Shown: piece by piece, positions 8,009-16,961 of the stretch | How positions within the stretch are numbered: the stretch's first letter is position 1 | How the letters are laid out: each line of letters starts with the position of its first letter | Source: Actinomycetota bacterium | Lineage (GTDB): Bacteria > Actinomycetota > Actinomycetes > Mycobacteriales > HKI-0501 | NCBI GenBank assembly: GCA_030840805.1 | Contig: JAVEDU010000110.1 | Span: forward strand, 1 to 64,000 | Direction: 5' to 3' | Length of the DNA: 64,000 bases | The notes under the pieces: generated by a model | Told to the model about the DNA's origin: nothing | The model's input: the letters and a program-made list of their open reading frames with translations, nothing else | Databases searched by the model: none | Made by a program: the position numbers and the translations under genes

Positions 8009-9369
8009 TGCGCGAGGAACGACAGCAGGTCCTGCCGGGTCAGCACGCCGATCGGCTTGCCCTCGTCCAGCACGACCGCGGCGTCGGCCTTCTCCAGCGC
8101 GGCCACCGCCTCGGCGACCGGCTCACCCGCGCCCACGGTCGGCAGCGGGGCGGACATGTGCTTGCCCACCGGATCGGTGAGCGACGCGCGGCCGGCGAAC
8201 AGCTCGTCGAGCAGGTCCCGCTCGACCACCGCGCCGACGACCTCGGCGGACATCACCGGCGGCTCGCCGATCACCACGGGCATCTGCGAGACGTGGTACT
8301 CCCGCAGGATGTCGATGGCCTCGCGGATCGTCTCCGCCGGGTGTCCGTGCACCAGCTCGGGCATGTTGGCGCTCTTGCGCCGCAACACGTCACCCACGCT
8401 CGTCTCGTCCGAGGTGACGAGGAAGCCGTAGTCGGCCATCCAGTCGTCGTTGAAGATCTTCGACAGGTACCCGCGGCCGGAGTCCGGCAGCAGCACGACC
8501 ACCACGTCGTCCGGCCCGGCCCCCCGGGCCACCTCCAGCGCCGCGACGACCGCCATCCCGCAGCTGCCGCCGACCAGCAGGCCCTCCTCGCGGGCGAGCC
8601 GGCGGGTCATCAGGAACGAGTCCCGGTCGCTCACCCCGATGATCTCGTCCGGCACCGAGGGGTCGTACGCGGTGGGCCAGAAGTCCTCCCCCACGCCCTC
8701 GACCAGGTATGGCCGGCCGTCGCCGCCGGAGTACACCGAGCCCAGCGGGTCCGCGCCGATCACCCGGACGCCCCCACCGGAGGCGTCTTTCAGGTACCGC
8801 CCGGTGCCGGTGATCGTGCCGCCCGTGCCCACTCCCGCGACGAAATGCGTCACGCGGCCGTCCGTGTCCGTCCAGATCTCCGGCCCCGTCGAGCGGTAGT
8901 GCGACTCGGGGCCCTCCGGGTTCGCGTACTGGTTCGGCTTCCAGGCGCCGTCGATCTCCCGGACGAGCCGGTCGGAGACGTTGTAGTACGAGTCGGGGTG
9001 CTCCGGCGGCACCGCGGTCGGGCACACCACGACCTCGGCGCCGTACGCCCTCAGTACGTTGATCTTGTCCGCCGACACCTTGTCCGGGACCACGAACACG
9101 CAGTGGTAGCCGCGGGTCTGCGCGACGATCGCCAGCCCGACACCGGTGTTCCCGCTGGTGGGCTCCACGATCGTGCCGCCCGGCCTCAGCTCGCCGGACT
9201 TCTCGGCGGCCTCGATCATCCGGAGGGCGATGCGGTCCTTCACGCTGCCGCCCGGGTTGAAGTACTCCACCTTGGCGAGAACCGTGGCCTCGATGCCGTC
9301 GGTGACGTGGCGGAGCTTGACCAGCGGGGTGTTCCCCACGAGATCGACGAGTGAGTCGTAGTACCGCAC
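8005..9369 (-). CDS. cbs: Cystathionine beta-synthase
   Basis: This 454-residue PLP enzyme condenses serine (or O-acetylserine) with homocysteine to cystathionine, the first step of reverse transsulfuration. The catalytic fold-type II domain covers about residues 1-310. PLP is bound by Lys44 in NPGGSVKDR, and the substrate loop is TSGNTG near residue 75. The phosphate-binding GVGTGGTITG follows. Residues about 325-454 are a pair of CBS modules (ISQMPVVIGE-like core), typically regulatory. I chose GTG 9369 because AGGAGG lies nine bases upstream; 12 further in-frame residues have no RBS. It is convergent with soxR, with a four-base overlap. Confidence 0.94.
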   Translation of the reverse strand: MRYYDSLVDLVGNTPLVKLRHVTDGIEATVLAKVEYFNPGGSVKDRIALRMIEAAEKSGELRPGGTIVEPTSGNTGVGLAIVAQTRGYHCVFVVPDKVSADKINVLRAYGAEVVVCPTAVPPEHPDSYYNVSDRLVREIDGAWKPNQYANPEGPESHYRSTGPEIWTDTDGRVTHFVAGVGTGGTITGTGRYLKDASGGGVRVIGADPLGSVYSGGDGRPYLVEGVGEDFWPTAYDPSVPDEIIGVSDRDSFLMTRRLAREEGLLVGGSCGMAVVAALEVARGAGPDDVVVVLLPDSGRGYLSKIFNDDWMADYGFLVTSDETSVGDVLRRKSANMPELVHGHPAETIREAIDILREYHVSQMPVVIGEPPVMSAEVVGAVVERDLLDELFAGRASLTDPVGKHMSAPLPTVGAGEPVAEAVAALEKADAAVVLDEGKPIGVLTRQDLLSFLAH

Positions 9370-9634
9370 GGCGGGTGGCCTCCTGCGTCTCCGCGGGACC
9401 GGCACGCTGCCGGGACGACCGCGTCACAACCAGGGTAATCGAGAGACCTCACGGGCACGTTTCGACTGCCGACGGGAGCGAGGTCACCGTACGTCACCGG
9501 GGGTCCGCCGTGTTCCGGCGTCGGCGTCGCCCCGCCCCGCCCACCGGCAAGGCCAAGAGCCCCCGCGACCTGGTGGTCAAGGCCCGGGCCTGACCGTACG
9601 ATCCGCACCTGCCCCGAGAACGAGGAGGTACGCC

Positions 9635-10045
9635 GTGGACCTCGACGAGGCGCGCGAGGTGGTCCGGGCGCAGCACCACGCCGTGCTGGCGACGATGCGA
9701 CGGGACGGCACGCCGCAGATGTCGCCGGTGGCGGCGGGCGTGGACGACGCCGGGCGGATCGTGATCAGTACACGGGAGACCGCGTACAAGACGCGCAACC
9801 TCCGCCGGGATCCACGGGCGTGGCTCTGCGTGCTGCCGGACGGTTTCTACGGACGGTGGATCCAGGTGTCCGGCGACGTGGAGATCGTCTCGCTGCCGGA
9901 CGCGATGGAACCGCTGGTCGACTACTACCGAGCGGTGGCCGGCGAGCACGCGGACTGGGCCGAGTACCGCGCGGCGATGGAGTCCGAGCAGCGCTGCGTC
10001 GTCCGGATCACGCCCACCGCGGCGGGTCCCGACCGGGCCGGCTGA
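9635..10045 (+). CDS. PPOX-class F420/FMN-dependent split-barrel enzyme
   Basis: A 136-residue single-domain protein of the pyridoxamine-phosphate-oxidase-like split-barrel fold. It has the features of the actinobacterial PPOX class F420-dependent family: LATMRRDGTPQMSPV near residue 20 and the central TRNLRRDPRAWLCV segment. Members such as mycobacterial Rv1155 and Rv2074 bind F420 and reduce biliverdin or other small molecules; the substrate here cannot be read. The start is GTG 9635, six bases after GAGGAGG. It appears monocistronic. F420 dependence is family knowledge. Confidence 0.85.
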   Translation: MDLDEAREVVRAQHHAVLATMRRDGTPQMSPVAAGVDDAGRIVISTRETAYKTRNLRRDPRAWLCVLPDGFYGRWIQVSGDVEIVSLPDAMEPLVDYYRAVAGEHADWAEYRAAMESEQRCVVRITPTAAGPDRAG

Positions 10046-10180
10046 CCCCGGCGGCCCGGGGAGCCGGCCGAACCGCCGTACCACCCGGCCAACCGGCCCC
10101 CCTGACCGGCCTCAGACAGCCAGGTCGGTGCCGGGCGAGCTACGGTTGCCGAACGCACCGGATCGGAGGGGGTGACCCGC

Positions 10181-11203
10181 GTGGGCAGGGCTGCACATGC
10201 GCGCCGGGTGGCCGCCGCGGCGGCGTACGGCGGCGGTGGACTCGGACTGGCCGGAATGGCCGCGTACGGACTGCTGATCGGGCAGGCCAAGCTCGCCCGG
10301 CGGGCGATTCCCCGCGCCGAGGTACCGCCCCCGTCCTCCGACGGGCTCTACGGCACCGACCACGAGGGATCGCCCGTCACGCTGGCGATGCTCGGGGACT
10401 CGAGCGCGGCCGGCTACGGCGTCGGGCTGGCCCGGGAGACCCCCGGTGCCCTGCTCGCAGCCGGGCTGGCCGAGGTCGTCGGCCGGCCGGTGCGACTGGT
10501 GTGCCGGGCCGTCGTCGGCGCCCGCTCGGCGGGACTCGAGGCACAGGTCGAGGCCGTCCTGCCGGAACGCCCCGCCATCACCGTGATCATGATCGGCGGC
10601 AACGACGTCACCCAGCGGGTCCGCGCCCAGGACGCCGTCCGGCAGCTCGACCAGGTCGTCCGGCGGCTGCGCACCGAGGGCAGCGAGGTCGTCGTCGGGA
10701 CCTGTCCCGATCTCGGCACGATCCGGCCGATCCAGCCGCCGCTGCGGTGGGTGGCCCGGCGGGCCAGCCGTACACTCGCCGCCGCCCAGACCATCGCGGT
10801 GGTGGAGGCCGGCGGCCGATCGGTGTCCCTCGGTGACCTGCTGGGGCCCGAGTTCATGGCCTCGCCGGCGGAGATGTTCTCGGCGGACCGATTCCACCCG
10901 TCCGCGGAGGGGTACTCCGCCGCGGCCGCCGCCCTGCTCCCCTCGGTCGCCGCCGCACTCGGGGTCTGGGACCCCGCCGAGGACGTGCCCAGCAGTGCCC
11001 GCGGCGAGGGGGTGCTCCCGCTCGCGCAGGCCGCCGTCGAGGCCGTCGACGCCGCCGGTACCGAGGTCAGCGGTGCCGCCCTGGCCGGACGCGACCGCGG
11101 CACACTCGGCCGCTGGGCGCAGCTGCGGCACCGCATCCGGCTGTTCACCACGGCGCCGGCGGATCCCACCGTGCCGCTGCCCGCGCCCGGAGGGCCGTCG
11201 TGA
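10181..11203 (+). CDS. Membrane-anchored SGNH/GDSL hydrolase (first of a tandem pair)
   Basis: A 340-residue SGNH-family hydrolase (esterase, lipase or deacetylase type). An N-terminal hydrophobic helix (about 8-30) probably anchors it with the enzyme outside. Conserved blocks are all visible: block I LAMLGDSSAAGYG with the nucleophile Ser after GD, block III IGGNDVT with Gly and Asn, and block V DRFHPSAEGY with Asp and His. A C-terminal extension of about 70 residues is Ala-rich. GTG 10181 is ten bases after GGAGGG; GTG 10172 in the same frame is only one base away, so I preferred the former. The next gene overlaps by four bases and is a shorter paralogue. The substrate is unknown. Confidence 0.85.
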   Translation: MGRAAHARRVAAAAAYGGGGLGLAGMAAYGLLIGQAKLARRAIPRAEVPPPSSDGLYGTDHEGSPVTLAMLGDSSAAGYGVGLARETPGALLAAGLAEVVGRPVRLVCRAVVGARSAGLEAQVEAVLPERPAITVIMIGGNDVTQRVRAQDAVRQLDQVVRRLRTEGSEVVVGTCPDLGTIRPIQPPLRWVARRASRTLAAAQTIAVVEAGGRSVSLGDLLGPEFMASPAEMFSADRFHPSAEGYSAAAAALLPSVAAALGVWDPAEDVPSSARGEGVLPLAQAAVEAVDAAGTEVSGAALAGRDRGTLGRWAQLRHRIRLFTTAPADPTVPLPAPGGPS

Positions 11204-11976
11204 CCGCGGGCCGGCTGCTGATCCGCACCGGGGCCGGCGTGCTCGCCCTCGGGTTGCTGGGCGGGGCCGGCCTGGCGCTGGAGGGGCTCGTCGCCGCACG
11301 ACGCACCTACGTGTCTTCCGACAGCGCGCCCGCACCCGAGGGGACGTACGGCCCCGCGGATGGCCCCACCCTCCGGCTGGTGCTGCTCGGTGACTCCACC
11401 GCGGCGGGCCTCGGCGTCACCCGGACCGAGGACACCGTCGGCGGGCGGCTCGCGACGCTCCTCGGCGGCACCGGCCGACGGGTCGTGCTCGACGGCGTCG
11501 GGGTGTCCGGCTCCCGGGCCGGCGATCTGCGCACCCAGGTGTCCCGGGCGCTTCTGCACGGCCGGCCCGACGTGGCCGTGGTCCTCGTCGGCGCCAACGA
11601 CGCGACCCACCTGACCTCGCTCGACGCGGTACGGCGCGATCTCGGCGATGCCGTGGCGCGGCTGCGCGCCGCCGGGATCGCCGTGGTCGTGGGCACCTGC
11701 CCGGACCTCGGCGCGGCACGGGCGTTCGCCCAGCCCCTGCGGGAGATCGTGGCCTGGTCGGGCCGGCGGACCGGGGCGGCGCAGCGGGAGACCGTACGGC
11801 AGGCCGGCGGCGTGCCGGTGGACCTCGCCGCGCGGACCGGGCCGGTGTTCCGCGCCGATCCGGGAACGCTGAGCGAGGACCGCTTCCACCCCTCCGCCGA
11901 CGGGTACGACCTGTGGGCTCTCGCGCTCTATCCCGCCGTCTACGACGCCGCGCAGTCGGTCGCCGCGCCCCGCTGA
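11200..11976 (+). CDS. Membrane-anchored SGNH/GDSL hydrolase (second of a tandem pair)
   Basis: A 258-residue paralogue of the preceding gene, translationally coupled to it through GTGA. The N-terminus is a hydrophobic anchor (about 8-30, VLALGLLGGAGLAL). Catalytic blocks match: LVLLGDSTAAGLG, VGANDATHL and EDRFHPSADGYD. It lacks the long C-terminal tail of the first copy. The two share the phrase VVVGTCPDLG, so the pair arose by tandem duplication. Paired secreted SGNH hydrolases of this kind are common in actinomycetes without an assigned substrate; cell-envelope deacylation is a guess. Confidence 0.85.
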   Translation: MTAGRLLIRTGAGVLALGLLGGAGLALEGLVAARRTYVSSDSAPAPEGTYGPADGPTLRLVLLGDSTAAGLGVTRTEDTVGGRLATLLGGTGRRVVLDGVGVSGSRAGDLRTQVSRALLHGRPDVAVVLVGANDATHLTSLDAVRRDLGDAVARLRAAGIAVVVGTCPDLGAARAFAQPLREIVAWSGRRTGAAQRETVRQAGGVPVDLAARTGPVFRADPGTLSEDRFHPSADGYDLWALALYPAVYDAAQSVAAPR

Positions 11977-11990
11977 CGGTGCGCTAGTTT

Positions 11991-12006
11991 CTGAACGTCC
12001 GTTCAG
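11991..12006. promoter_or_regulatory. TetR-family operator upstream of the thiolase
   Basis: CTGAACG-TC-CGTTCAG is a perfect inverted repeat 23 bases before the thiolase ATG. GAACG-NN-CGTTC is a recurrent binding-site layout for actinobacterial TetR-family regulators of fatty-acid and acyl-CoA degradation genes. Its position would let a bound repressor block transcription of the thiolase. No TetR gene lies in the window. Confidence 0.55.
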
Positions 12007-12029
12007 TCGTACGACAGAGGAGCACGCGC

Positions 12030-13262
12030 ATGGCCGGTTCCACCGGGCCCGACGCCGTCATCGTCGCCACCGCCCGTTCGCCGTTCGGCCGGGCCTTCAA
12101 GGGCTCGCTGAAGGACGTCCGGCCGGACGACCTGACCGCCGAGATCATCCGGGCCACGCTCGCGAAGGTCCCCGAGCTCGACCCCGCCGACATCGTCGAC
12201 CTGCACCTGGGCTGCGGTCTCCCCGGCGGCGAGCAGGGCTTCAACATGGCCCGCACCGTGGCCGTGCAGCTCGGCTACGACCACCTCCCCGGCGTCACGC
12301 TCACCCGGTACTGCTCGTCCAGCCTGCAGACCACCCGGATGGCCTTCCACGCGATCAAGGCCGGCGAGGGCGACGTGTTCCTCTCCGCCGGCGTCGAGAC
12401 GGTGTCCCGGTTCGTCAAGGGCAACTCCGACTCGCTGCCCGACACGATGAACCCGAAGTTCGCCGACGCGGCGGCCCGCACCGAGACGGCCGCGGCCGGC
12501 GGTACGACGTGGCACGACCCGCGCGCGGACGGCAACGTTCCCGACATCTACATCGCGATGGGGCAGACCGCCGAGAACGTCGCCGACCTCGAGGGGATCA
12601 CCCGCGCGGAGATGGACGAGTTCGGCGTCCGGTCGCAGAACCTGGCCGAGAAGTCGATCGCCAACGGCTTCTGGCGGCGCGAGATCACCCCGGTCACGAC
12701 GCCGGACGGCACCGTCGTGTCCACCGACGACGGTCCGCGCGCCGGCGTGACGATGGAGGGCGTGGCCGGCCTGAAGCCGGTGTTCCGCCCCGACGGCCGG
12801 GTCACCGCCGCCAACGCGTGCCCGCTGAACGACGGCGCCGCCGCGGTCGTCGTGATGAGCGCGACGAAGGCCGCCGAGCTGGGCCTCACCCCGCTCGCAC
12901 GCATCGTCTCCACCGGCGTCTCCGGGCTGTCCCCGGAGATCATGGGACTCGGCCCGGTGGAGGCCACCCGGCGCGCGCTCGCCACCGCCGGCATGTCGAT
13001 CGACGACATCGACCTCGCCGAGATCAACGAGGCGTTCGCCGCGCAGGTCATCCCGTCGGCCCGCCAGCTCGGCATCCCGATGGACAAGCTGAACGTCAAC
13101 GGCGGCTCGATCGCGGTCGGCCACCCGTTCGGCGCGACCGGGGCGCGACTCACCGGGACGCTGATCAACTCGCTCCAGTTCCACGACAAGCAGTTCGGGC
13201 TGGAGACGATGTGCGTCGGTGGCGGTCAGGGCATGGCCATGGTCATCGAGCGCCTGAGCTAG
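12030..13262 (+). CDS. Acetyl-CoA C-acyltransferase (thiolase)
   Basis: This 410-residue thiolase catalyses thiolytic cleavage of 3-ketoacyl-CoA, or the reverse condensation of acetyl-CoA. The nucleophile Cys95 lies in TRYCSSSLQ, the catalytic His365 in VGHPFGATG, and the second Cys395 in CVGGGQGMAM. Length is typical. It resembles FadA-type degradative enzymes, but chain-length preference cannot be read. The ATG follows GAGGAGCACGCGC. The only regulatory sign is the TetR-type palindrome just upstream. It is convergent with the liv operon, separated by a large hairpin. Confidence 0.94.
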   Translation: MAGSTGPDAVIVATARSPFGRAFKGSLKDVRPDDLTAEIIRATLAKVPELDPADIVDLHLGCGLPGGEQGFNMARTVAVQLGYDHLPGVTLTRYCSSSLQTTRMAFHAIKAGEGDVFLSAGVETVSRFVKGNSDSLPDTMNPKFADAAARTETAAAGGTTWHDPRADGNVPDIYIAMGQTAENVADLEGITRAEMDEFGVRSQNLAEKSIANGFWRREITPVTTPDGTVVSTDDGPRAGVTMEGVAGLKPVFRPDGRVTAANACPLNDGAAAVVVMSATKAAELGLTPLARIVSTGVSGLSPEIMGLGPVEATRRALATAGMSIDDIDLAEINEAFAAQVIPSARQLGIPMDKLNVNGGSIAVGHPFGATGARLTGTLINSLQFHDKQFGLETMCVGGGQGMAMVIERLS

Positions 13263-13273
13263 CGGCGGTACGT

Positions 13274-13344
13274 CCCACCTTCGTGATCACCACCCCTTTT
13301 TCGCACGGGGGCGACGGCAAACCGGTGGTGATCACGAGGGTGGG
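13274..13344. terminator. Long inverted repeat between convergent genes, probable bidirectional terminator
   Basis: Arms of 21 bases (13274-13294 and 13324-13344) pair with one mismatch around a 29-base loop. The arms share the core GTGATCACCACC. The element lies between the stop of the thiolase and the stop of livF, where both transcripts need to end. There is no U-tract, but that is usual in high-GC actinomycetes. Confidence 0.65.
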
Positions 13345-13352
13345 GCGCGGGT

Positions 13353-14063
13353 TCACGCCACCCCGAGGTACGCCTCCTTGATCGCCGGGTCGCCGAGCAG
13401 CTCCCGCCCGGTCCCCTCCTTGACGATCGAGCCGGTCTCCAGGATGTACGCCCGGTCCGCCACGGACAGCGCCTGCTGGGCGTTCTGCTCCACCAGCAGC
13501 ACGGTGGTGCCCTGGGTGTTGATCTCCCGGATGATCGAGAAGATCTGCTGGATCAGCTTCGGCGCGAGGCCCATCGACGGCTCGTCGAGCAGCAGCAGCC
13601 GCGGCCGGGCCATCAGCGCCCGGCCGATCGTGAGCATCTGCTGCTCGCCGCCGGACATCGTGCCGGCCACCTGGGTCCTGCGCTCCTGCAGCCGGGGGAA
13701 GAGCCCGAACACCCGGTCGAGGTCCGCCCGGAAGTTGCCGCGGTCGCGACGGGCGTACGTGCCCATCTCCAGGTTCTCCATGACGGTCATGCCCGGGAAG
13801 ATTCCCCGTCCCTCCGGCGCCTGCGAGATGCCGCGCACCACCCGCAGGTCCGCCCGCACGTGCGTGAGGTCCTGCCCGTCGAACCGGATCGACCCCCGCG
13901 AGACCGGACGCAGGCCGGAGATGGCCCGCATGGTGGTCGACTTCCCGGCGCCGTTGGCACCGATCAGGGTCACCACCTCCCCCTCGGAGACGGTGAGGCT
14001 GATGCCGTGCAGGGCCTGGATCCGGCCGTACGCGACCACGAGGTCCGAAATCTCAAGCAGCAT
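13353..14063 (-). CDS. livF: Branched-chain amino acid ABC transporter ATPase LivF
   Basis: One of two ATPases of a hydrophobic amino acid importer, 236 residues. Walker A is GANGAGKST, the signature is MSGGEQQML, Walker B is LLLLDEPSMGLAP, and the LVEQNAQQAL segment is characteristic of LivF rather than LivG. Its ATG lies inside the 3' end of livG, overlapping by 11 bases. It is the last gene of the operon, and a long hairpin follows its stop. Confidence 0.95.
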   Translation of the reverse strand: MLLEISDLVVAYGRIQALHGISLTVSEGEVVTLIGANGAGKSTTMRAISGLRPVSRGSIRFDGQDLTHVRADLRVVRGISQAPEGRGIFPGMTVMENLEMGTYARRDRGNFRADLDRVFGLFPRLQERRTQVAGTMSGGEQQMLTIGRALMARPRLLLLDEPSMGLAPKLIQQIFSIIREINTQGTTVLLVEQNAQQALSVADRAYILETGSIVKEGTGRELLGDPAIKEAYLGVA

Positions 14064-14832
14064 CCTCGGGTACCCCCAGGTAGGCGGCGATGACCGCCGG
14101 GTTGTCCCGGATCTCCGCGGGGGCGCCCTCGGCGATCTTCTTGCCGAACTCGAGGACCACGATCCGGTCGGTGACCCCCATGACGAGCCGCATGTCGTGC
14201 TCGATGAGGAGCACGGTGTAGCCGTCGTCGCGGATGCGGCGGATCAGCTCCAGCAGCTTGGCCTTCTCCGCGGGGTTGAACCCGGCGGCGGGCTCGTCCA
14301 GGCACAGCAGCTTCGGGCCGGTCGCGAGCGCGCGGGCGATCTCCAGCCGGCGCTGGTCCCCGTACGGCAGGTTCCGCGCCGTCTCCTCGGCCCGGTGCGC
14401 GACCCCCACGAGGTCGAGCAGGGCCAGCGCGCGCTCCCGCCCCTCGCGTTCCTCCCGGCGGTGCCGCGGCAGCCGGAACAGTGCCGACAGCACGCTGGTG
14501 CGGTGCCGCGCGTCGGCACCGACCATCACGTTCTCCAGCGCGGTCATCTCCGGGAACAGCCGGATGTTCTGGAACGTGCGCGCGATGCCGAGCCGGGTGA
14601 TCTGGTGCTTCTTGCGCCGGCCGAGCTTCCGCCCGTCGAAGACGACGCTGCCGCTCGTGGGCTGGTACACGCCCGTCATCACGTTGAAGCAGGTGGTCTT
14701 CCCGGCGCCGTTCGGGCCGATCAGCCCGAGGATCTCGCCGCGGTCGATGTGGAAGCTGACCCCGTCCAGCGCCGTCACGCCGCCGAACCGCAGCGTGACG
14801 TCGCGGACATCGAGCATCCTGTCCTCAGACAT
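14053..14832 (-). CDS. livG: Branched-chain amino acid ABC transporter ATPase LivG
   Basis: Second ATPase of the importer, 259 residues. Walker A is GPNGAGKTT, followed by the LivG-specific RTFQNIRLF. The signature region is [13 protein letters not shown], Walker B is [13 protein letters not shown] and the H-loop is LIEHDM. It starts at ATG 14832, eight bases inside the end of livM, and runs 11 bases into livF, so all three genes are coupled. Confidence 0.95.
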   Translation of the reverse strand: MSEDRMLDVRDVTLRFGGVTALDGVSFHIDRGEILGLIGPNGAGKTTCFNVMTGVYQPTSGSVVFDGRKLGRRKKHQITRLGIARTFQNIRLFPEMTALENVMVGADARHRTSVLSALFRLPRHRREEREGRERALALLDLVGVAHRAEETARNLPYGDQRRLEIARALATGPKLLCLDEPAAGFNPAEKAKLLELIRRIRDDGYTVLLIEHDMRLVMGVTDRIVVLEFGKKIAEGAPAEIRDNPAVIAAYLGVPEDAA

Positions 14833-15943
14833 TGACCCCCGCCTCCACCTGGTCCTGCCGGGCCGCCAGCTCCACCGCGCGTCGCCGGCTCGGCAGCAGT
14901 CCCTGTGGGCGGAACACGCTCATCACGATCAGCGCCAGCCCGAACACCAGGATCCGGTACTCGGCCAGCTCGCGGAACCGCTCCGGCAGGTACGCCACCA
15001 GGATCGCCCCGACGACCACTCCGAGCCGGTTGCCGGCCCCGCCGACGACGACCGCGGCGAGGAACAGGATCGACAGCTGGATGATGAACGACTCCGGGTT
15101 GATGAACCCCTGCTGCCCGGCGAACACCGCACCGGCGAGACCACCGACCGCCGCGCCCATCGCGAACGCCCAGAGCTTGAACTTGAACGTCGGTACGCCC
15201 ATCAGCTCGGCGGCGTCCTCGTCCTCGCGGATCGCCAGCCATGCGCGGCCGACCCGGCTGCGCTCCAGGTTCCGGCTGGCGGCCACGATCACGAAGATCA
15301 GCCCGAGCGCCAGCCAGTAGTACGGCTTGGCGTCGATCACCCCGAACAGCCGGGAGCCGTCCGCGAGCTCACCGGGCGGCGCCGGTACGTCGGAGATGCC
15401 GGCCGCGCCACCCAGGACCCCGGAGTTCAGCGCGGTGAGCCGGACGATCTCGCCGAAGCCGAGGGTCACGATCGCGAGGTAGTCCCCGCGCAGCCGCAAG
15501 GTGGGCGCGCCGAGGACGACACCGGCGACCATCGCGAGGGCGATGGCGATCGGTACGCACACGAGCCACGGGTACGCGGTCGCCAGCTGGCTCGACGGCG
15601 ACCCGAACACCGCCACGGAGTACGCCCCGACCGCGTAGAACCCCACGTAGCCGAGGTCGAGAAGCCCCGCGAGGCCGACGACGATATTGAGCCCGAGGGC
15701 CGCGAGGCAGTACACGCCGACGATGAACAGCACGGTCGGGAAGTCGCTGTCCGGGGTGGACAGGATCGGCGGGTCCAGGATCGGCAGCAGCACGAGGAGG
15801 ACCGCGAACGCCCCGAAGGCGACCCACTGGACCGGCTTCGGGAGGCCGTTCCACCACTGCCGGGGCCGCGTGACGAGCTGGACCCGGCGGTCGTCCAGGG
15901 CCCTGAGCCTGTCCGCGAGACCGAGCCGGTCGGAGATCGTCAT
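14825..15943 (-). CDS. livM: Branched-chain amino acid ABC transporter permease LivM
   Basis: This 372-residue inner-membrane permease begins with a cytosolic segment of about 45 residues, then eight or more hydrophobic helices. The cytoplasmic ATPase-contact loop [18 protein letters not shown] is the typical LivM EAA-like motif. [17 protein letters not shown] is also characteristic. I use the ATG at 15943, which overlaps the livH stop by four bases; a much longer frame upstream is the shadow of livH. The last 20 residues are a charged tail. Confidence 0.95.
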   Translation of the reverse strand: MTISDRLGLADRLRALDDRRVQLVTRPRQWWNGLPKPVQWVAFGAFAVLLVLLPILDPPILSTPDSDFPTVLFIVGVYCLAALGLNIVVGLAGLLDLGYVGFYAVGAYSVAVFGSPSSQLATAYPWLVCVPIAIALAMVAGVVLGAPTLRLRGDYLAIVTLGFGEIVRLTALNSGVLGGAAGISDVPAPPGELADGSRLFGVIDAKPYYWLALGLIFVIVAASRNLERSRVGRAWLAIREDEDAAELMGVPTFKFKLWAFAMGAAVGGLAGAVFAGQQGFINPESFIIQLSILFLAAVVVGGAGNRLGVVVGAILVAYLPERFRELAEYRILVFGLALIVMSVFRPQGLLPSRRRAVELAARQDQVEAGVNV

Positions 15944-16884
15944 GCCCGCGCCTTCCCGAGCGACTCGCCGAGGATGCCGGTGGGCCGGAACATCAGCACG
16001 ACGATGAGGAACACGAACGCCACCACGTCGCGCCACTCCGACCCGATGATGGCGGAACCGTAGTTCTCCATCAGGCCCAGGAGCAGGCCGCCGAGGAGGG
16101 CGCCGCGCAGGTTGCCGATGCCGCCGAGCACGGCCGCGGTGAACGCCTTGATGCCGAGGACGAAGCCCGCGTTGAACCGGGTCACCCCGAACTGGAGGTC
16201 GTAGAGGACCGCCGCCCCGCCGGCCATGAGACCGCCGAGGATGAACGTCAGTGCGATGACGCGGTCCTTGTTCACCCCCATCAGCGCCGCGCTGTCCGGG
16301 TCCTGCGACACCGCGCGGATGCCCCGGCCGAGGCGGGTGCGGCGGATGAACTGGTCCAGGCACAGCATCATCACGATCGCGGCGGCGACGATGAGGAGCT
16401 GGCGGTTGTTCACCGACGCGCCGAACAGGTGGAACTGCGTCTGCGGCTCGATGAGGTTCGGGACCCGGACGTTGTTCCGGTCGACCAGCACACCGAACGC
16501 CTCGGAGATCGCGAACGAGGCGCCGATCGCGCTGATCAGGAACACCAGCGGCGGGGCGTTGCGCCGGCGCAGCGGCCGGTACGCCACCCGCTCGACCACG
16601 AGCGCGGTGGCCGCGGAGGCGACCATCGCGCCGACCGCCGCCGCGGCGATGTAGAGGACGACCATGCCGGCGGACGGCACCGGGTCGTCACTGCCGAGCC
16701 CGAACGCGTGGAGCACGAAGATGGAGGCGAAGGTCCCGGTGACGAACACCTCGGAGTGGGCGAAGTTGATCAGCCGCAGGACGCCGTACACGAGCGTGTA
16801 CCCGAGCGCGATGAGCGCGTAGATGGCGCCCTGGGTGAGCCCGGTGACGGACAGGTCCCAGAAGTTGTCCAGCAGGAATTGCAC
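15940..16884 (-). CDS. livH: Branched-chain amino acid ABC transporter permease LivH
   Basis: A 314-residue permease, almost wholly hydrophobic with about eight helices. [16 protein letters not shown] near residue 40 is the LivH signature, and [14 protein letters not shown] is the ATPase-contact loop. The start is GTG 16884 ([10 protein letters not shown]). It lies 77 bases after the binding-protein gene and overlaps livM by four bases. It pairs with LivM to form the membrane channel. Confidence 0.95.
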   Translation of the reverse strand: MQFLLDNFWDLSVTGLTQGAIYALIALGYTLVYGVLRLINFAHSEVFVTGTFASIFVLHAFGLGSDDPVPSAGMVVLYIAAAAVGAMVASAATALVVERVAYRPLRRRNAPPLVFLISAIGASFAISEAFGVLVDRNNVRVPNLIEPQTQFHLFGASVNNRQLLIVAAAIVMMLCLDQFIRRTRLGRGIRAVSQDPDSAALMGVNKDRVIALTFILGGLMAGGAAVLYDLQFGVTRFNAGFVLGIKAFTAAVLGGIGNLRGALLGGLLLGLMENYGSAIIGSEWRDVVAFVFLIVVLMFRPTGILGESLGKARA

Positions 16885-16961
16885 GGGCTCCAGGCCTCAG
16901 CCTTCTGGCGTGACGCGGCCGGGCACCGGTGAGGGCGCCCGGCCGCAGACGGTAGGTCGTC

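Noticed and set aside
9510-9593. 27-residue ORF (FRRRRRPAPPTGKAKSP...) before the PPOX gene
   Set aside because: Very short, weak RBS and no family I recognise, so it cannot be supported.
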